Assembly: GCA_937927975.1 (NCBI GenBank)
Contig: CALEZT010000169.1
Location: forward strand, 1-17,385
Direction: 5' to 3'
DNA from: an uncultured Phycisphaerales bacterium
GTDB lineage: Bacteria > Planctomycetota > Phycisphaerae > Sedimentisphaerales > Anaerobacaceae
Length of the DNA stretch: 17,385 nt
The number at the start of each line of letters is the position of its first letter. Position 1 is the stretch's first letter. Below the pieces are notes generated by a model that worked only from the letters and a program-made list of their open reading frames with translations, had not been told where the DNA came from and did no database searches. A program made the position numbers and the translations under genes. This document shows positions 6,768 through 15,424 of the stretch, piece by piece.

Positions 6768-6788
6768 GATTATCGATGATTGATAATC
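6768..6788. repeat. AT-rich inverted repeat between ferredoxin and tRNA genes
   Basis: GATTATC (6768-6774) pairs exactly with GATAATC (6782-6788) around seven bases, within the 37-base gap between the ferredoxin stop and the tRNA-Glu 5' end. It could be a processing or attenuation signal if the two are co-transcribed. There is no typical terminator T-run. Confidence 0.4.
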
Positions 6789-6793
6789 AATCC

Positions 6794-6964
6794 TTACAGG
6801 CTTATTGCCGACACCGGGCAGGCATCGACGCAGACACCGCAGTCGACGCAGCCATCGGCGTTCACTTGTGCCTTGCCACTGACCATGCTGATCGCGCTGC
6901 TCGGGCATTCGCTGACGCAACTCTCGCACCCGGTGCATTTATCCTTGTTGACTTCGGCCGGCAT
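6794..6964 (-). CDS. Small ferredoxin with two 4Fe-4S clusters
   Basis: The minus-strand frame from ATG at 6964 to TAA at 6796-6794 encodes 56 residues, the classic size of a clostridial-type 2[4Fe-4S] ferredoxin. It carries two complete cluster motifs: CTGCESCVSECP (cysteines 10, 13, 16, 20) and CVDCGVCVDACP (cysteines 39, 42, 45, 49). In ferredoxins of this type the last cysteine of each motif binds the other cluster. The protein is a soluble, low-potential, one-electron carrier in the cytoplasm, serving anaerobic redox enzymes. An AG-rich AAAGGG lies about eight bases before the ATG, and a TACAAT box lies further upstream. The tRNA-Glu gene follows 37 bases downstream on the same strand. 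The call is sure from motif and length; the partner enzyme is unknown. Confidence 0.92.
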   Translation of the reverse strand: MPAEVNKDKCTGCESCVSECPSSAISMVSGKAQVNADGCVDCGVCVDACPVSAISL

Positions 6965-6996
6965 CCACAAACCCTTTCAAAGAACGACCTCAAACC

Positions 6997-7002
6997 ATTG
7001 TA
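6997..7002 (-). promoter_or_regulatory. Possible -10 box of the ferredoxin gene
   Basis: TACAAT on the minus strand (7002-6997) would start transcription near 6990, about 26 bases before the ferredoxin ATG. No convincing -35 element was found at the usual distance, so this is tentative. Confidence 0.3.
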
Positions 7003-7297
7003 CAAGAGAACACGGAATCATAACGCATCTTCAAGCGATTACAACCGAAAATTCATAAACTCCAGGCAAAAGTGTTTCGAAAAACCACCCTCCCGACGCA
7101 AACTCGCAGCGCTCGTCCAGCCGGCCCATCGCCGGCCTGAGGCAACCCCACTACTTGAGATATCTACGCAGCCCGCCCCGCACGGGTTTCCCGCCGGATC
7201 GAACGATTTCTCCCGTCGTCAGTTCCCTTTCCCCCGCGCCCGGGATACGGCCGCACCGCCCCGGCAGACGCCCGGCGTTCCCCCATCCTATCAACAG
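7003..7297. other. Gap between the GLUG gene and the ferredoxin gene
   Basis: No protein-like frame and no clear terminator was seen here. A small GCCGGC-CCATC-GCCGGC hairpin lies near 7121-7137. Beyond the possible ferredoxin promoter at its left edge, nothing else can be supported. Confidence 0.4.
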
Positions 7298-8353
7298 TCA
7301 ATCATCCAGAATCAATTCCACCGCCTCCCACCACAACCGCGGATAGTCCCGCCCCTCGTCAATCCACCAGATATCCTCAGCCCCGTTGGCCGTCTCGCCG
7401 ACAAAATCCCAGCCAGCGTCTGTGAAGGTGGCTACCGTCTGCATCTGCTCTGTTGTCTTACCAGTTCCGCCGGCACTGGCGGCCTTGCCGGACGCCTGAG
7501 TGTCCCAGAAACAGCCAACGGCCTCTCCCTGGCGACCGGAGCCGGTCCGCGACGGGGCCCGGTCAAATCCTACGAGGCCGCCGAGGGATTGCCCCGGGTT
7601 GTTGATCAGACCCGCGCTGTAGCAGCGGGTCAGCCTCCCGCTGTTGCACCCTGCCAAACCGCCCACTTTTGAACCGCTTGCACTAACCTGGCCGGTGCTA
7701 TAACAGTCGGTCACAACACCCGAGTTGTAGCCAACCAATCCAGCGGTGTTGCCAGGCATTGGCCACGGGCTGTCTACGACAGCATCGACGAAACCACGAT
7801 TATAGCACTGGGTCACGATAGCGAAGTTACAGCCCACCAACCCGCCGACGTAGACATGGCGATGGACGTCTGTCCCCGGTCGCACTGTCCCGGTGTTGGC
7901 GCATCGAACAATCTGGCCTCCGTTCTCCCCGAGCAGACCACCCGCGGAGCCGGAATTGGCGACGGTGGCATCGTTGTGACAGTCAGTCACGTCGCCGAAA
8001 TTCCTCCCCACCGGACCGCCCAGGATCAGTGCCTCGCCCACCGCGCCACTGCTGACGCAGCCGCGGACAGTGCCGGCATTCTCGCCCGCCAGAGCGCCAA
8101 CATAGCGTCCCCGACCAACATTGGCGTCCACCAGGACAAGATCCCTGACAACCGCGCCCGACTCCAGCCGCCCGAACAGACCCAGATAGTGGGACATACC
8201 GGAGATCGTCAGGTGGGAAAGAGCCTGGCCGCGACCGTCGAACACGCCATAAAAGCGTGGAATCACGGGCAGGCTCCAGCGGATCCCCATCAGATCGACC
8301 GGCGCGACCAGCCGGTAGTACGCATCGCGCGGCCGTTGTTGTATCCGATCCAT
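7298..8353 (-). pseudogene. GLUG-repeat protein, 3' portion (out of frame with the 5' portion)
   Basis: This frame encodes the second half of a GLUG-motif surface protein. After a fold lead-in (VDLMGIRWSLPVIPRFYGVF, then DGRGQALSHLTISG), several repeats of the type GGLVGxNxGxVxxCYSTGxV follow. The closing part is CFWDTQASGKAASAGGTGKT with TTEQMQTVATFTDAGWDFVG, ending IWWIDEGRDYPRLWWEAVEL, the usual C-terminal block of such proteins in planctomycetes. The ATG at 8353 has no ribosome site and lies inside the last repeat of the upstream frame (GLVGWIGYNNG), which overlaps it by 64 bases. The two frames therefore look like one original gene joined by an indel or a deletion between repeats. Without the upstream signal peptide this half would not be exported. 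Confidence 0.65.
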
Positions 8354-9315
8354 CCTACGAGCCCACCGGTGTATGCTGCCGGACCACTCACTGCGCCGAC
8401 GCTGTAGGAGTGTACAACGGTATCATCGTTCGCTCCTACGAGGCCGCCAATTGCCCTCGAGTCGCCGCGAACTGAACCGGTGGCGTAACAGCACATCACA
8501 AGCCCCTCGGCGTCGTTGTGCCCGATCAACCCGCCTATGCCCTGCCCGCCGCTGACGGTCGCTGCGCTGTAACAGGCGAAGACCTCACCCAGGTTACGTC
8601 CGATCGCCCCGCCTCCGCCGTACTCCGCGGTTACACTGCCCGCGCTATGACAATCCCTCACGACGGCGGTGTTCGCACAGTTGTCGCCAACGAGTCCACC
8701 CACATAAGATGGCCCCATGACCGTGCCGGAGTAGTGGCACCGTTCTATGGTTCCCCTGTTGACGCCGGCTAGACCGCCGACCTTGTACCCTGTGACCATC
8801 CCTCCGGAAATGTGACAGTCTACGATGCGGCCATCGCAGCCCCCCACGAGTCCGCCCACCTCGCTCCCCCCTTCGATGTCCACCGTCAGGTCGGTCAATC
8901 CAAGATTCCGGATCTTCCCCGAGGGGCCGCCAAGCGCACGAAAGAGGCCGACGTGGCTCGCATAGGCCGAGCGGTATGTGAACCGCGCGATCGTGTGGCC
9001 GGCTCCATCGAATGTGCCCGTAAAAGGAGTCCTCGGAGGGTTTCCTCCTCGCGCGATGAGGTCGAACGCCGGCCGGCCTTCTTGGCCGTCGTAGGCGGAC
9101 AGGTCGATGTCGGCCATGAGCTTGAAGTGTTTGTCCCAGTCGTTGGGCTCGGCGCCGATGGCGTTCATCTGCTCGGCCGTCCAGATCTGGTAGGGGTCGG
9201 CCGCCGTACCGTCGCCGCCGCCGTACTTGGCGTGGGTTGGGACTGCGATCAGCCAAAGGATTGCCCATGCAGGGATCATCCGCGTGATTGCGGGTACGCT
9301 CCACGTCGCTTTCAT
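8290..9315 (-). CDS. GLUG-repeat exported protein, 5' portion
   Basis: 341 residues starting at 9315, with a good GGAGG ribosome site about eight bases upstream. Residues 1-29 form a signal peptide (hydrophobic AWAILWLIAV, cleavage likely after THA). Next comes the domain lead-in GDGTAADPYQIWTAEQMNAI at about 34-53, a LMADIDLSAYDG patch, and FTGTFDGAGHTIARFTYRS. At least six GLUG repeats follow (for example VGGLAGVNRGTIERCHYSGT and IGGLVGANDDTVVHSYSVGA), which build a right-handed beta structure in secreted or cell-surface proteins. The frame ends at 8290 soon after GGLVGWIGYNNG, without the usual C-terminal closing block; that block is found in the next frame (7298-8353). The gene is therefore probably broken. 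Its role is unknown; adhesion or polysaccharide binding is possible. Confidence 0.75.
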   Translation of the reverse strand: MKATWSVPAITRMIPAWAILWLIAVPTHAKYGGGDGTAADPYQIWTAEQMNAIGAEPNDWDKHFKLMADIDLSAYDGQEGRPAFDLIARGGNPPRTPFTGTFDGAGHTIARFTYRSAYASHVGLFRALGGPSGKIRNLGLTDLTVDIEGGSEVGGLVGGCDGRIVDCHISGGMVTGYKVGGLAGVNRGTIERCHYSGTVMGPSYVGGLVGDNCANTAVVRDCHSAGSVTAEYGGGGAIGRNLGEVFACYSAATVSGGQGIGGLIGHNDAEGLVMCCYATGSVRGDSRAIGGLVGANDDTVVHSYSVGAVSGPAAYTGGLVGWIGYNNGRAMRTTGWSRRSI

Positions 9316-9405
9316 TTCTCAGCCTCCAACTCGCCAACTCCGCCAGGAAGTCAGTCGCTCCCTCCCGGACGTACGGGCCGTTCCATCACCGATTCCCTGC
9401 CAGGG

Positions 9406-9435
9406 ATTATGCCGGATAAGGATAGCCCAAGTCAA
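9406..9435 (-). promoter_or_regulatory. Probable promoter of the GLUG-repeat gene
   Basis: On the minus strand TTGACT (9435-9430) and CATAAT (9411-9406) are separated by 18 bases, each five of six to consensus. Initiation near 9399 would give a leader of about 84 bases. A small palindrome, TCCCTG-C-CAGGGA (about 9395-9407), covers the expected start point and could be an operator. Confidence 0.55.
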
Positions 9436-9520
9436 TCGGGGACAAGAGACCCTCGCCAGGGGTGTTCGAGCTTGACGCTGTCGCCCATCATCATCTCTGC
9501 GGATGGGCCCTCGCGTGGGC

Positions 9521-10201
9521 TCACATGGCCGGGACCGCCTCGGGGTAGAGCTGGCCCGTGGGGCTGATTTTGAAGACGTAGATCAATCCCTCCCTCAACG
9601 GCTGGTACATCACGCTGCCGTAGATGGCCCTGATCCCGTGCTCGTGCAGTTTGTTGGGGTCGTTGGCCAGGTCCCAGATGGCGGACCAGAACAGCTCCCG
9701 ATGCTTGATAGGCAGGGCCTGGAGCAGACCGCTGTAGCGTCTGGGTTCGGCGCCGGGCTCCTCGATCGCATACCCCTCCCCTGGCGGCATCTTCTCCCCA
9801 TAGACGCGACGCCACAGATACAGGGCCCTCGATTTGCCGTCTGCGACCATCTTATCCTCGAACTTGACGATCAAGGCGTCGAAATGGACGATGTCGCCCT
9901 CAACGGTGTACTCCCTTTGGAGGATGACCTTCGTTTTGTCGCCCCGCGCGGTCTCGACAAACCGGATCGTGGTCAGAAGTCGGCCGTCCTCCTTGCGTTG
10001 CGAGATCACTTTGGCATAGCCGATCTGGTCCTCTTCAGTCAAATTGGCGATGGCCTGCTTGAGATGCTTGTTCTCGCTGAGCAGTTCGTGAATGGTCATC
10101 GCCCCGCGATAGAGCCCAGGGCCGATGAGTGCGGCGGCCGCAACGAACAAAGCTGCAAAAGCATACGAAAAAAACCTCATCTTCTTGAGAAGATACACCA
10201 T
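9521..10201 (-). CDS. Membrane-anchored protein of unknown function
   Basis: A 226-residue protein, taking the ATG at 10201 (AGG nine bases upstream); ATG 10180 or 10261 are alternatives. One N-terminal membrane segment (FFSYAFAALFVAAAALIGPG, about residues 10-29) is followed by a short likely coiled coil (TIHELLSENKHLKQAIANLT) and then a soluble region. That region contains DQIGYAKVISQ, LTTIRFVETARGDKT, VEGDIVHFDALIVKFEDKMV, ALYLWRRVYGEKMPPGEGYA, FWSAIWDLANDPNK and a closing GLIYVFKISPTGQLYPEAVP. The even composition and ordered patches look like a real conserved protein, probably of planctomycetes, but I cannot name a family or function. The topology suggests an inner-membrane anchor with a periplasmic domain. 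It is divergent from the carboxypeptidase lipoprotein gene, with 184 bases between, so the two may share control. Confidence 0.75.
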   Translation of the reverse strand: MVYLLKKMRFFSYAFAALFVAAAALIGPGLYRGAMTIHELLSENKHLKQAIANLTEEDQIGYAKVISQRKEDGRLLTTIRFVETARGDKTKVILQREYTVEGDIVHFDALIVKFEDKMVADGKSRALYLWRRVYGEKMPPGEGYAIEEPGAEPRRYSGLLQALPIKHRELFWSAIWDLANDPNKLHEHGIRAIYGSVMYQPLREGLIYVFKISPTGQLYPEAVPAM

Positions 10202-10318
10202 CTGTGCCGACCTGCCTATTCCCATGCCTTTTCTACGAACCGCCCCTCCCCCCTGTTTCATCGGCCCCGAAAGGCAGGTTTCTGCATCGAAACGCTTTCG
10301 GAACCGGAAGTTTCATCG

Positions 10319-10347
10319 TTGCATTCCGTTTCGGGTTCTCCTATGAT
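10319..10347 (+). promoter_or_regulatory. Promoter of the M14 carboxypeptidase lipoprotein gene
   Basis: TTGCAT (10319-10324) and TATGAT (10342-10347) are spaced by exactly 17 bases; they match four and five of six consensus bases. Initiation near 10354 leaves a leader of about 32 bases containing the GGAAGGA ribosome site. Confidence 0.6.
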
Positions 10348-10385
10348 AGTCGGGCAAATTGGGATTGGTTGGAAGGATAAGGCCT

Positions 10386-11180
10386 ATGGATAGGGTACGA
10401 TTTTCGTTCGCACACATCAGCCTGCTCGTTGGCCTGCTGGCCCTTTCCGGGTGCTACGAGCCCGAGCCCAGACCGCTGGTCCTGGGGGAGGTCCCGCCTC
10501 TGGTGCTGCCGCCTCAGGAGGCGCCGCCCGCCAGGCACAAGCTGATCGGCCGTTCGGTCCAGGGAAGACCCCTGATGATCCAGATCCTCGGCGACGGACA
10601 GGACACCGTCCTGATCATGGCCACCATTCATGGCAGCGAGCCGGCCGGAACGCCCCTGGTCAACCGCCTGATCGACCACTTGCGATACAACCGCAATCTG
10701 CTGCAGGGCCGTCAAGTTGTGCTGTACCCCCTGGCCAATCCGGACGGACTGGCCGCCGGGACGCGGGAGAACGTCCGTCGCATCGACCTCAACCGCAACT
10801 TCGAGACCGCCAACCGGGTGAACGACGAAACCACCGGCCTTCGCCCCCTGTCCGAGCCGGAAACCCGAGCCCTGTACAGCCTCATCAAAGAGTACAGTCC
10901 CAGCCGGATCGTGAGCATCCACCAGCCGCTGAATTGCATCGACTACGACGGTCCCGGCCGCGTGCTGGCCACCCGCATGGCCCAATACTGCGACCTGCCG
11001 GTCAAGAAGATCGGCGCCAGGCCCGGCTCGCTGGGCTCCTACACCGGCGAAACGCTCGGCATCGCGACGATCACGCTCGAACTGCCCGGCGAAGCCTCCA
11101 AAGACAGCGACCAGGTCCTCTGGGACAAGTACGGCAAGGCCCTCCTGGCAGCCATCCTCTACCCTGAGCATCCGCTCTGA
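10386..11180 (+). CDS. M14-family zinc carboxypeptidase-like lipoprotein (MpaA-like)
   Basis: 264 residues from the ATG at 10386, with GGAAGGATAAGG just upstream. The signal peptide ends in LLALSGC (cysteine 23), a lipobox, so the protein is membrane-anchored outside the cytoplasm. All M14 active-site elements appear intact: the HxxE zinc pair in IHGSEPAG (H82, E85), NPDG at 118-121, the substrate-binding DLNRNF at 134-139, the third zinc ligand in SIHQP (H179), and the catalytic glutamate in TLELP (E232). The length and the order of motifs resemble murein peptide amidase A, which removes meso-diaminopimelate from the muropeptide gamma-D-Glu bond. Whether this one acts on peptidoglycan fragments is an inference. 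MpaA is normally cytoplasmic, so the lipoprotein signal is noteworthy. It is divergent from the membrane protein gene on its left. Confidence 0.85.
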   Translation: MDRVRFSFAHISLLVGLLALSGCYEPEPRPLVLGEVPPLVLPPQEAPPARHKLIGRSVQGRPLMIQILGDGQDTVLIMATIHGSEPAGTPLVNRLIDHLRYNRNLLQGRQVVLYPLANPDGLAAGTRENVRRIDLNRNFETANRVNDETTGLRPLSEPETRALYSLIKEYSPSRIVSIHQPLNCIDYDGPGRVLATRMAQYCDLPVKKIGARPGSLGSYTGETLGIATITLELPGEASKDSDQVLWDKYGKALLAAILYPEHPL

Positions 11181-11221
11181 GAGCGCCCGACCGCCCGGCC
11201 GATCGCAGCAAGGGAACAGCA

Positions 11222-11260
11222 GGTAGTGATCCGCACTACCGAGGCCGACTAGATGGCCTC
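11222..11260 (+). terminator. Two tandem hairpins after the carboxypeptidase gene
   Basis: GGTAGTG/CACTACC with an ATCCG loop (11222-11240) is followed directly by GAGGCC/GGCCTC (11241-11246 and 11255-11260). They start 42 bases after the stop codon. No T-run follows, so intrinsic termination is uncertain; they may instead stabilise the 3' end. Confidence 0.4.
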
Positions 11261-11566
11261 AGTGCGGGGTATCGCCTTCGGACAGGTCCGCGAGTCTTCC
11301 GTCGCAGCCGGCTCCTCTGGTCACCAACGAACGGACCACGCCCAGTGGCAGAGTTATCCCTTCTCCCACCAGGGCAGATCCAGTAGCCCATTCACAATCG
11401 AAGAAGGGATCGGACCGATCCGGATTCCACCGCCCCGACGCGAAGCGGCGCTACGCACCGCTCCGGCGGGAACTTGTCGCCTTCAAGCCGCCATCGGAGC
11501 GGTTGCTCCGCACGCCGGACGCACGATCCGCACACTCGCAAGCGAGCGCCCCGCTAGATAAATAGA

Positions 11567-11586
11567 GATAAATAGGGACTGTCCCT
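11567..11586 (+). repeat. Dispersed palindromic repeat, family A, copy 2
   Basis: GATAAATAGGGACTGTCCCT is identical to the core of copy 1 at 418-437. A partial extra ATAAATAGA lies immediately upstream (about 11558-11566), as if the leading part had been duplicated. Confidence 0.75.
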
Positions 11587-11624
11587 CCCTCCGCCATTGT
11601 CAGCGTCCAGAAGCGGACGAATAG

Positions 11625-11650
11625 GGGGATAAATATGGACTGTCCCTCGG
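11625..11650 (+). repeat. Dispersed palindromic repeat, family A, copy 3
   Basis: GGGGATAAATATGGACTGTC and the following CCTCGG match copy 1 (415-440) over the full 26 bases with one substitution (AGGGAC to ATGGAC) that breaks one pair of the palindrome. It is in the same orientation as copy 2, about 60 bases away. Confidence 0.7.
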
Positions 11651-11713
11651 GCGACGATCACTTTCGGACTGCGGATTCGCAGCGTCAGGAGCGGGCCTGT
11701 CCGAGTCGGCGCT

Positions 11714-12499
11714 TCAGCGTGGTGTCCGCCTAAGCCGGCCAATGGCGGTAGTCAGGCCGAGCAGGCCGAGCAATGCCGCGCTTGGGATCGGGACAACCGG
11801 CGGATCGGGATCCGGGACCTTCGAAACGTCGGCCGACCGAACCGCGATTCCGTAACCCCAGCCTTCCGCCGCACTGTGCGTCAGAGCGCCCACGGTGAAG
11901 TTGAAGCCCCAAGCCTGGCTCAAGTCGAGCGAGTACTTGCTGCTTGACCAGTAGAACACGATATCTGTCGGCCCCGTGGGCGTCACCATGTTTTCGAAGA
12001 GCCCGACGTTCAATAGCCCATAACCGGAACTGCGATAAGTCCCATCGGTAGCGCGGACACCGAGGTTGTCCAGGGACTCGTAGAACAGGGACCCCATCTC
12101 GGAGTTGGTCATGTTGTAGCCGTGGGCGTAGTTGTGGTAGCCTGTGCCATTCGGCCCCGCATAACCAGCACCGCCCGAGAGATTGGCCTTGCTTTCATCG
12201 GTGGTGGGCAGACGCCATACTGTGTCGTCCCAGTTGACGCTGTACGCTGAATCCAGGGTGTAGGTCAGCGTACCCGAGCTGTTCAGACTCGCCGCCCAAT
12301 TGACTTGGTTCTGCCGCAAGTTCTTGGCCCTCGTGTAATCCAGCCAGACCAAATCCTGCGTGTCTTCATAGATCAGATTGTACGCGGGCCCGTCTTTCTC
12401 GAATTGGGCGGTGCCGATCGTCATCAGATCGGCGCGGGCCGCAGACGCACAGCTCAGCAACACGGACACAACCACTCCCACCGCAACTTGCCTTTTCAT
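11714..12499 (-). CDS. Exported DUF1566-type protein with PEP-CTERM-like anchor
   Basis: 261 residues from the ATG at 12499, with GGAAGA a few bases upstream. A signal peptide (VAVGVVVSVLLSCASAARA) precedes a domain with the DUF1566/Lcl look: LIYEDTQDLVWLDYTRAKN, WRLPTTDESKANLSGGAG, IVFYWSSSKY, AWGFNFTVG and GYGIAVRSAD. This is the W...D near the start, WRLPT in the middle and YWSS...AVRS near the end that mark the family. The C-terminus reads VVPIPSAALLGLLGLTTAIG then RLRR: a proline motif, a hydrophobic helix and a basic tail, as in PEP-CTERM sorting signals recognised by an exosortase (not in this window). The motif is VPIPSA rather than the classic VPEP, a variant I associate with planctomycetes. 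The function is unknown; it is probably an extracellular surface protein. Confidence 0.8.
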   Translation of the reverse strand: MKRQVAVGVVVSVLLSCASAARADLMTIGTAQFEKDGPAYNLIYEDTQDLVWLDYTRAKNLRQNQVNWAASLNSSGTLTYTLDSAYSVNWDDTVWRLPTTDESKANLSGGAGYAGPNGTGYHNYAHGYNMTNSEMGSLFYESLDNLGVRATDGTYRSSGYGLLNVGLFENMVTPTGPTDIVFYWSSSKYSLDLSQAWGFNFTVGALTHSAAEGWGYGIAVRSADVSKVPDPDPPVVPIPSAALLGLLGLTTAIGRLRRTPR

Positions 12500-12652
12500 C
12501 GTTCTTCCGATCTCACATTTGCCTGTCTACGACCTCCTGCTCCATGTTGTCCGCCATGCTTGAACACACGGACACCACGACGGTCTCTCGACGGCTTGGT
12601 TCCTTCGTCGGATCAAATGCTTCCCAACCAGCCTCACCGCCCGACTCTCTAT

Positions 12653-12682
12653 ATCCTATGAATTCATAGGTGCATGAGTCAA
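12653..12682 (-). promoter_or_regulatory. Possible promoter of the DUF1566 gene with an embedded palindrome
   Basis: On the minus strand TTGACT (12682-12677) and TAGGAT (12658-12653) are 18 bases apart, five and four of six to consensus. The spacer and the edge of the -10 element are occupied by the perfect 16-bp palindrome CCTATGAATTCATAGG (12655-12670), a good position for a repressor site. The leader would be about 147 bases. Confidence 0.4.
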
Positions 12683-12751
12683 TAGCAAAATGGCCTTTTC
12701 TTGGCTCATCCGGTTTTTTTCGTGCTTCTGTGGTTGCGTGACGTCCCGCGA

Positions 12752-12770
12752 CCGGGGACGCGGTCCCCGG
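12752..12770. repeat. GC-rich perfect stem-loop
   Basis: CCGGGGAC (12752-12759) pairs exactly with GTCCCCGG (12763-12770) around a GCG loop. It could block read-through on either strand but lacks a T-run. Confidence 0.5.
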
Positions 12771-12998
12771 ACCGGGACCCCGAACGCGTTTCATTGCGGT
12801 TGGGAACCCGACCTGGCGTTTTTCGCCTTACGCCAGCAGCATGGTAGTGCGGGGCGCCGTCTGAGACGGCTGGTCTGGCCCATGATCGGATCGGGGGAGC
12901 ACCCAGCGAATGTGGACCCGAACCGCAGGCGCGTCTGACTGCTCGGATGAACCAAGACTCCGAACTCTTGAATCCGGACAAGTCGGGGTGATCTTCGG

Positions 12999-13152
12999 AT
13001 GATCTCTTTGCCTTTGATTCCAGGGAGGTCTTGCCGATTTCCGCCTCACTCGACACAGGACTGCAACGACTGCATCTACTTGTGCATCGATCCGGAAGAG
13101 TGGCCGCCCGAGAGGAGACGGCAGGTGCAGGCGGAATACCGGTCCGGCCGGG

Positions 13153-13175
<23 letters not shown>
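12999..13175 (+). CDS. Small cysteine-rich ORF upstream of uvrB (doubtful)
   Basis: An ATG at 12999, preceded by GGGGTGAT at about seven bases, opens a 58-codon frame ending with TGA at 13173-13175. The middle reads [20 protein letters not shown], with cysteines at 12, 22, 25 and 29, and the tail [15 protein letters not shown] looks protein-like. CxxCxxxC spacing could bind a metal. It overlaps the longest uvrB frame by 23 bases but would not overlap if uvrB begins at the GTG at 13207. I do not recognise a family, and it may be chance or the end of a degraded gene. Confidence 0.3.
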
Positions 13176-15246
<2,071 letters not shown>

Positions 15247-15282
15247 TGGGACCGATTGCGAAGGCCCCCGCTGGCAGAATTT

Positions 15283-15373
15283 GCCACAGAGGTCACAGAG
15301 CACACAGAGAGACCGAAAGAACGGAGCGACGGTTCCGGGTTCCCCTCTCTGTGCCCTCTGTGTTCTCTGTGGC
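15283..15373. repeat. Long imperfect inverted repeat built on CACAGAG units
   Basis: The left arm (15283-15311) is a run of CACAGAG units beginning GCCACAGAGGTCACAGAG; the right arm (15345-15373) is its near reverse complement, ending GTTCTCTGTGGC. 25 of 29 positions pair, around a 33-base loop. It fills the gap between uvrB and nadC. Translated, it gives the LCALCVLCG-like strings often mis-called as protein. It is likely a dispersed element; it could also act as a terminator for uvrB, but there is no T-run. Confidence 0.75.
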
Positions 15374-15424
15374 CGAATGGGCTCTGGGAAAAGAAGTAAT
15401 GGCTTTGGTGGCTGGAATGCTTTG

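Larger units (their letters stand above)
11181..11713. other. 530-bp gap with hairpins and two family A repeats
   Basis: No credible gene. Two tandem hairpins lie soon after the carboxypeptidase stop (11222-11260), followed by GC-rich DNA with no clear signal and then two copies of the GGGACTGTCCC-type repeat at 11567-11586 and 11625-11650. Confidence 0.5.
12500..12998. other. 500-bp gap between the DUF1566 gene and uvrB
   Basis: No convincing gene; a 93-codon minus frame at 12513-12794 crosses the promoter palindrome and a GC hairpin and looks accidental. The stretch holds the likely DUF1566 promoter and a strong stem, CCGGGGAC-GCG-GTCCCCGG (12752-12770). No promoter or LexA-type box for uvrB was recognised. 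Confidence 0.45.

Noticed and set aside
6738..6938. A 66-codon minus-strand ORF over the ferredoxin and tRNA
   Set aside because: It is out of frame with the ferredoxin, which has both perfect cluster motifs, and it runs into the tRNA-Glu gene.
11253..11561. A 102-codon plus-strand ORF after the carboxypeptidase gene
   Set aside because: No ribosome site or recognisable motif, biased composition, and it ends in the family A repeat.
12513..12794. A 93-codon minus-strand ORF upstream of the DUF1566 gene
   Set aside because: It crosses a GC hairpin and the promoter palindrome, has no recognised domain and no clear ribosome site; it is more likely chance.
15283..15373. CACAGAG units as a possible CRISPR array
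   Set aside because: The units are 7-9 bases with two-base separators and form one inverted repeat; there are no spacers of regular length and no cas genes.
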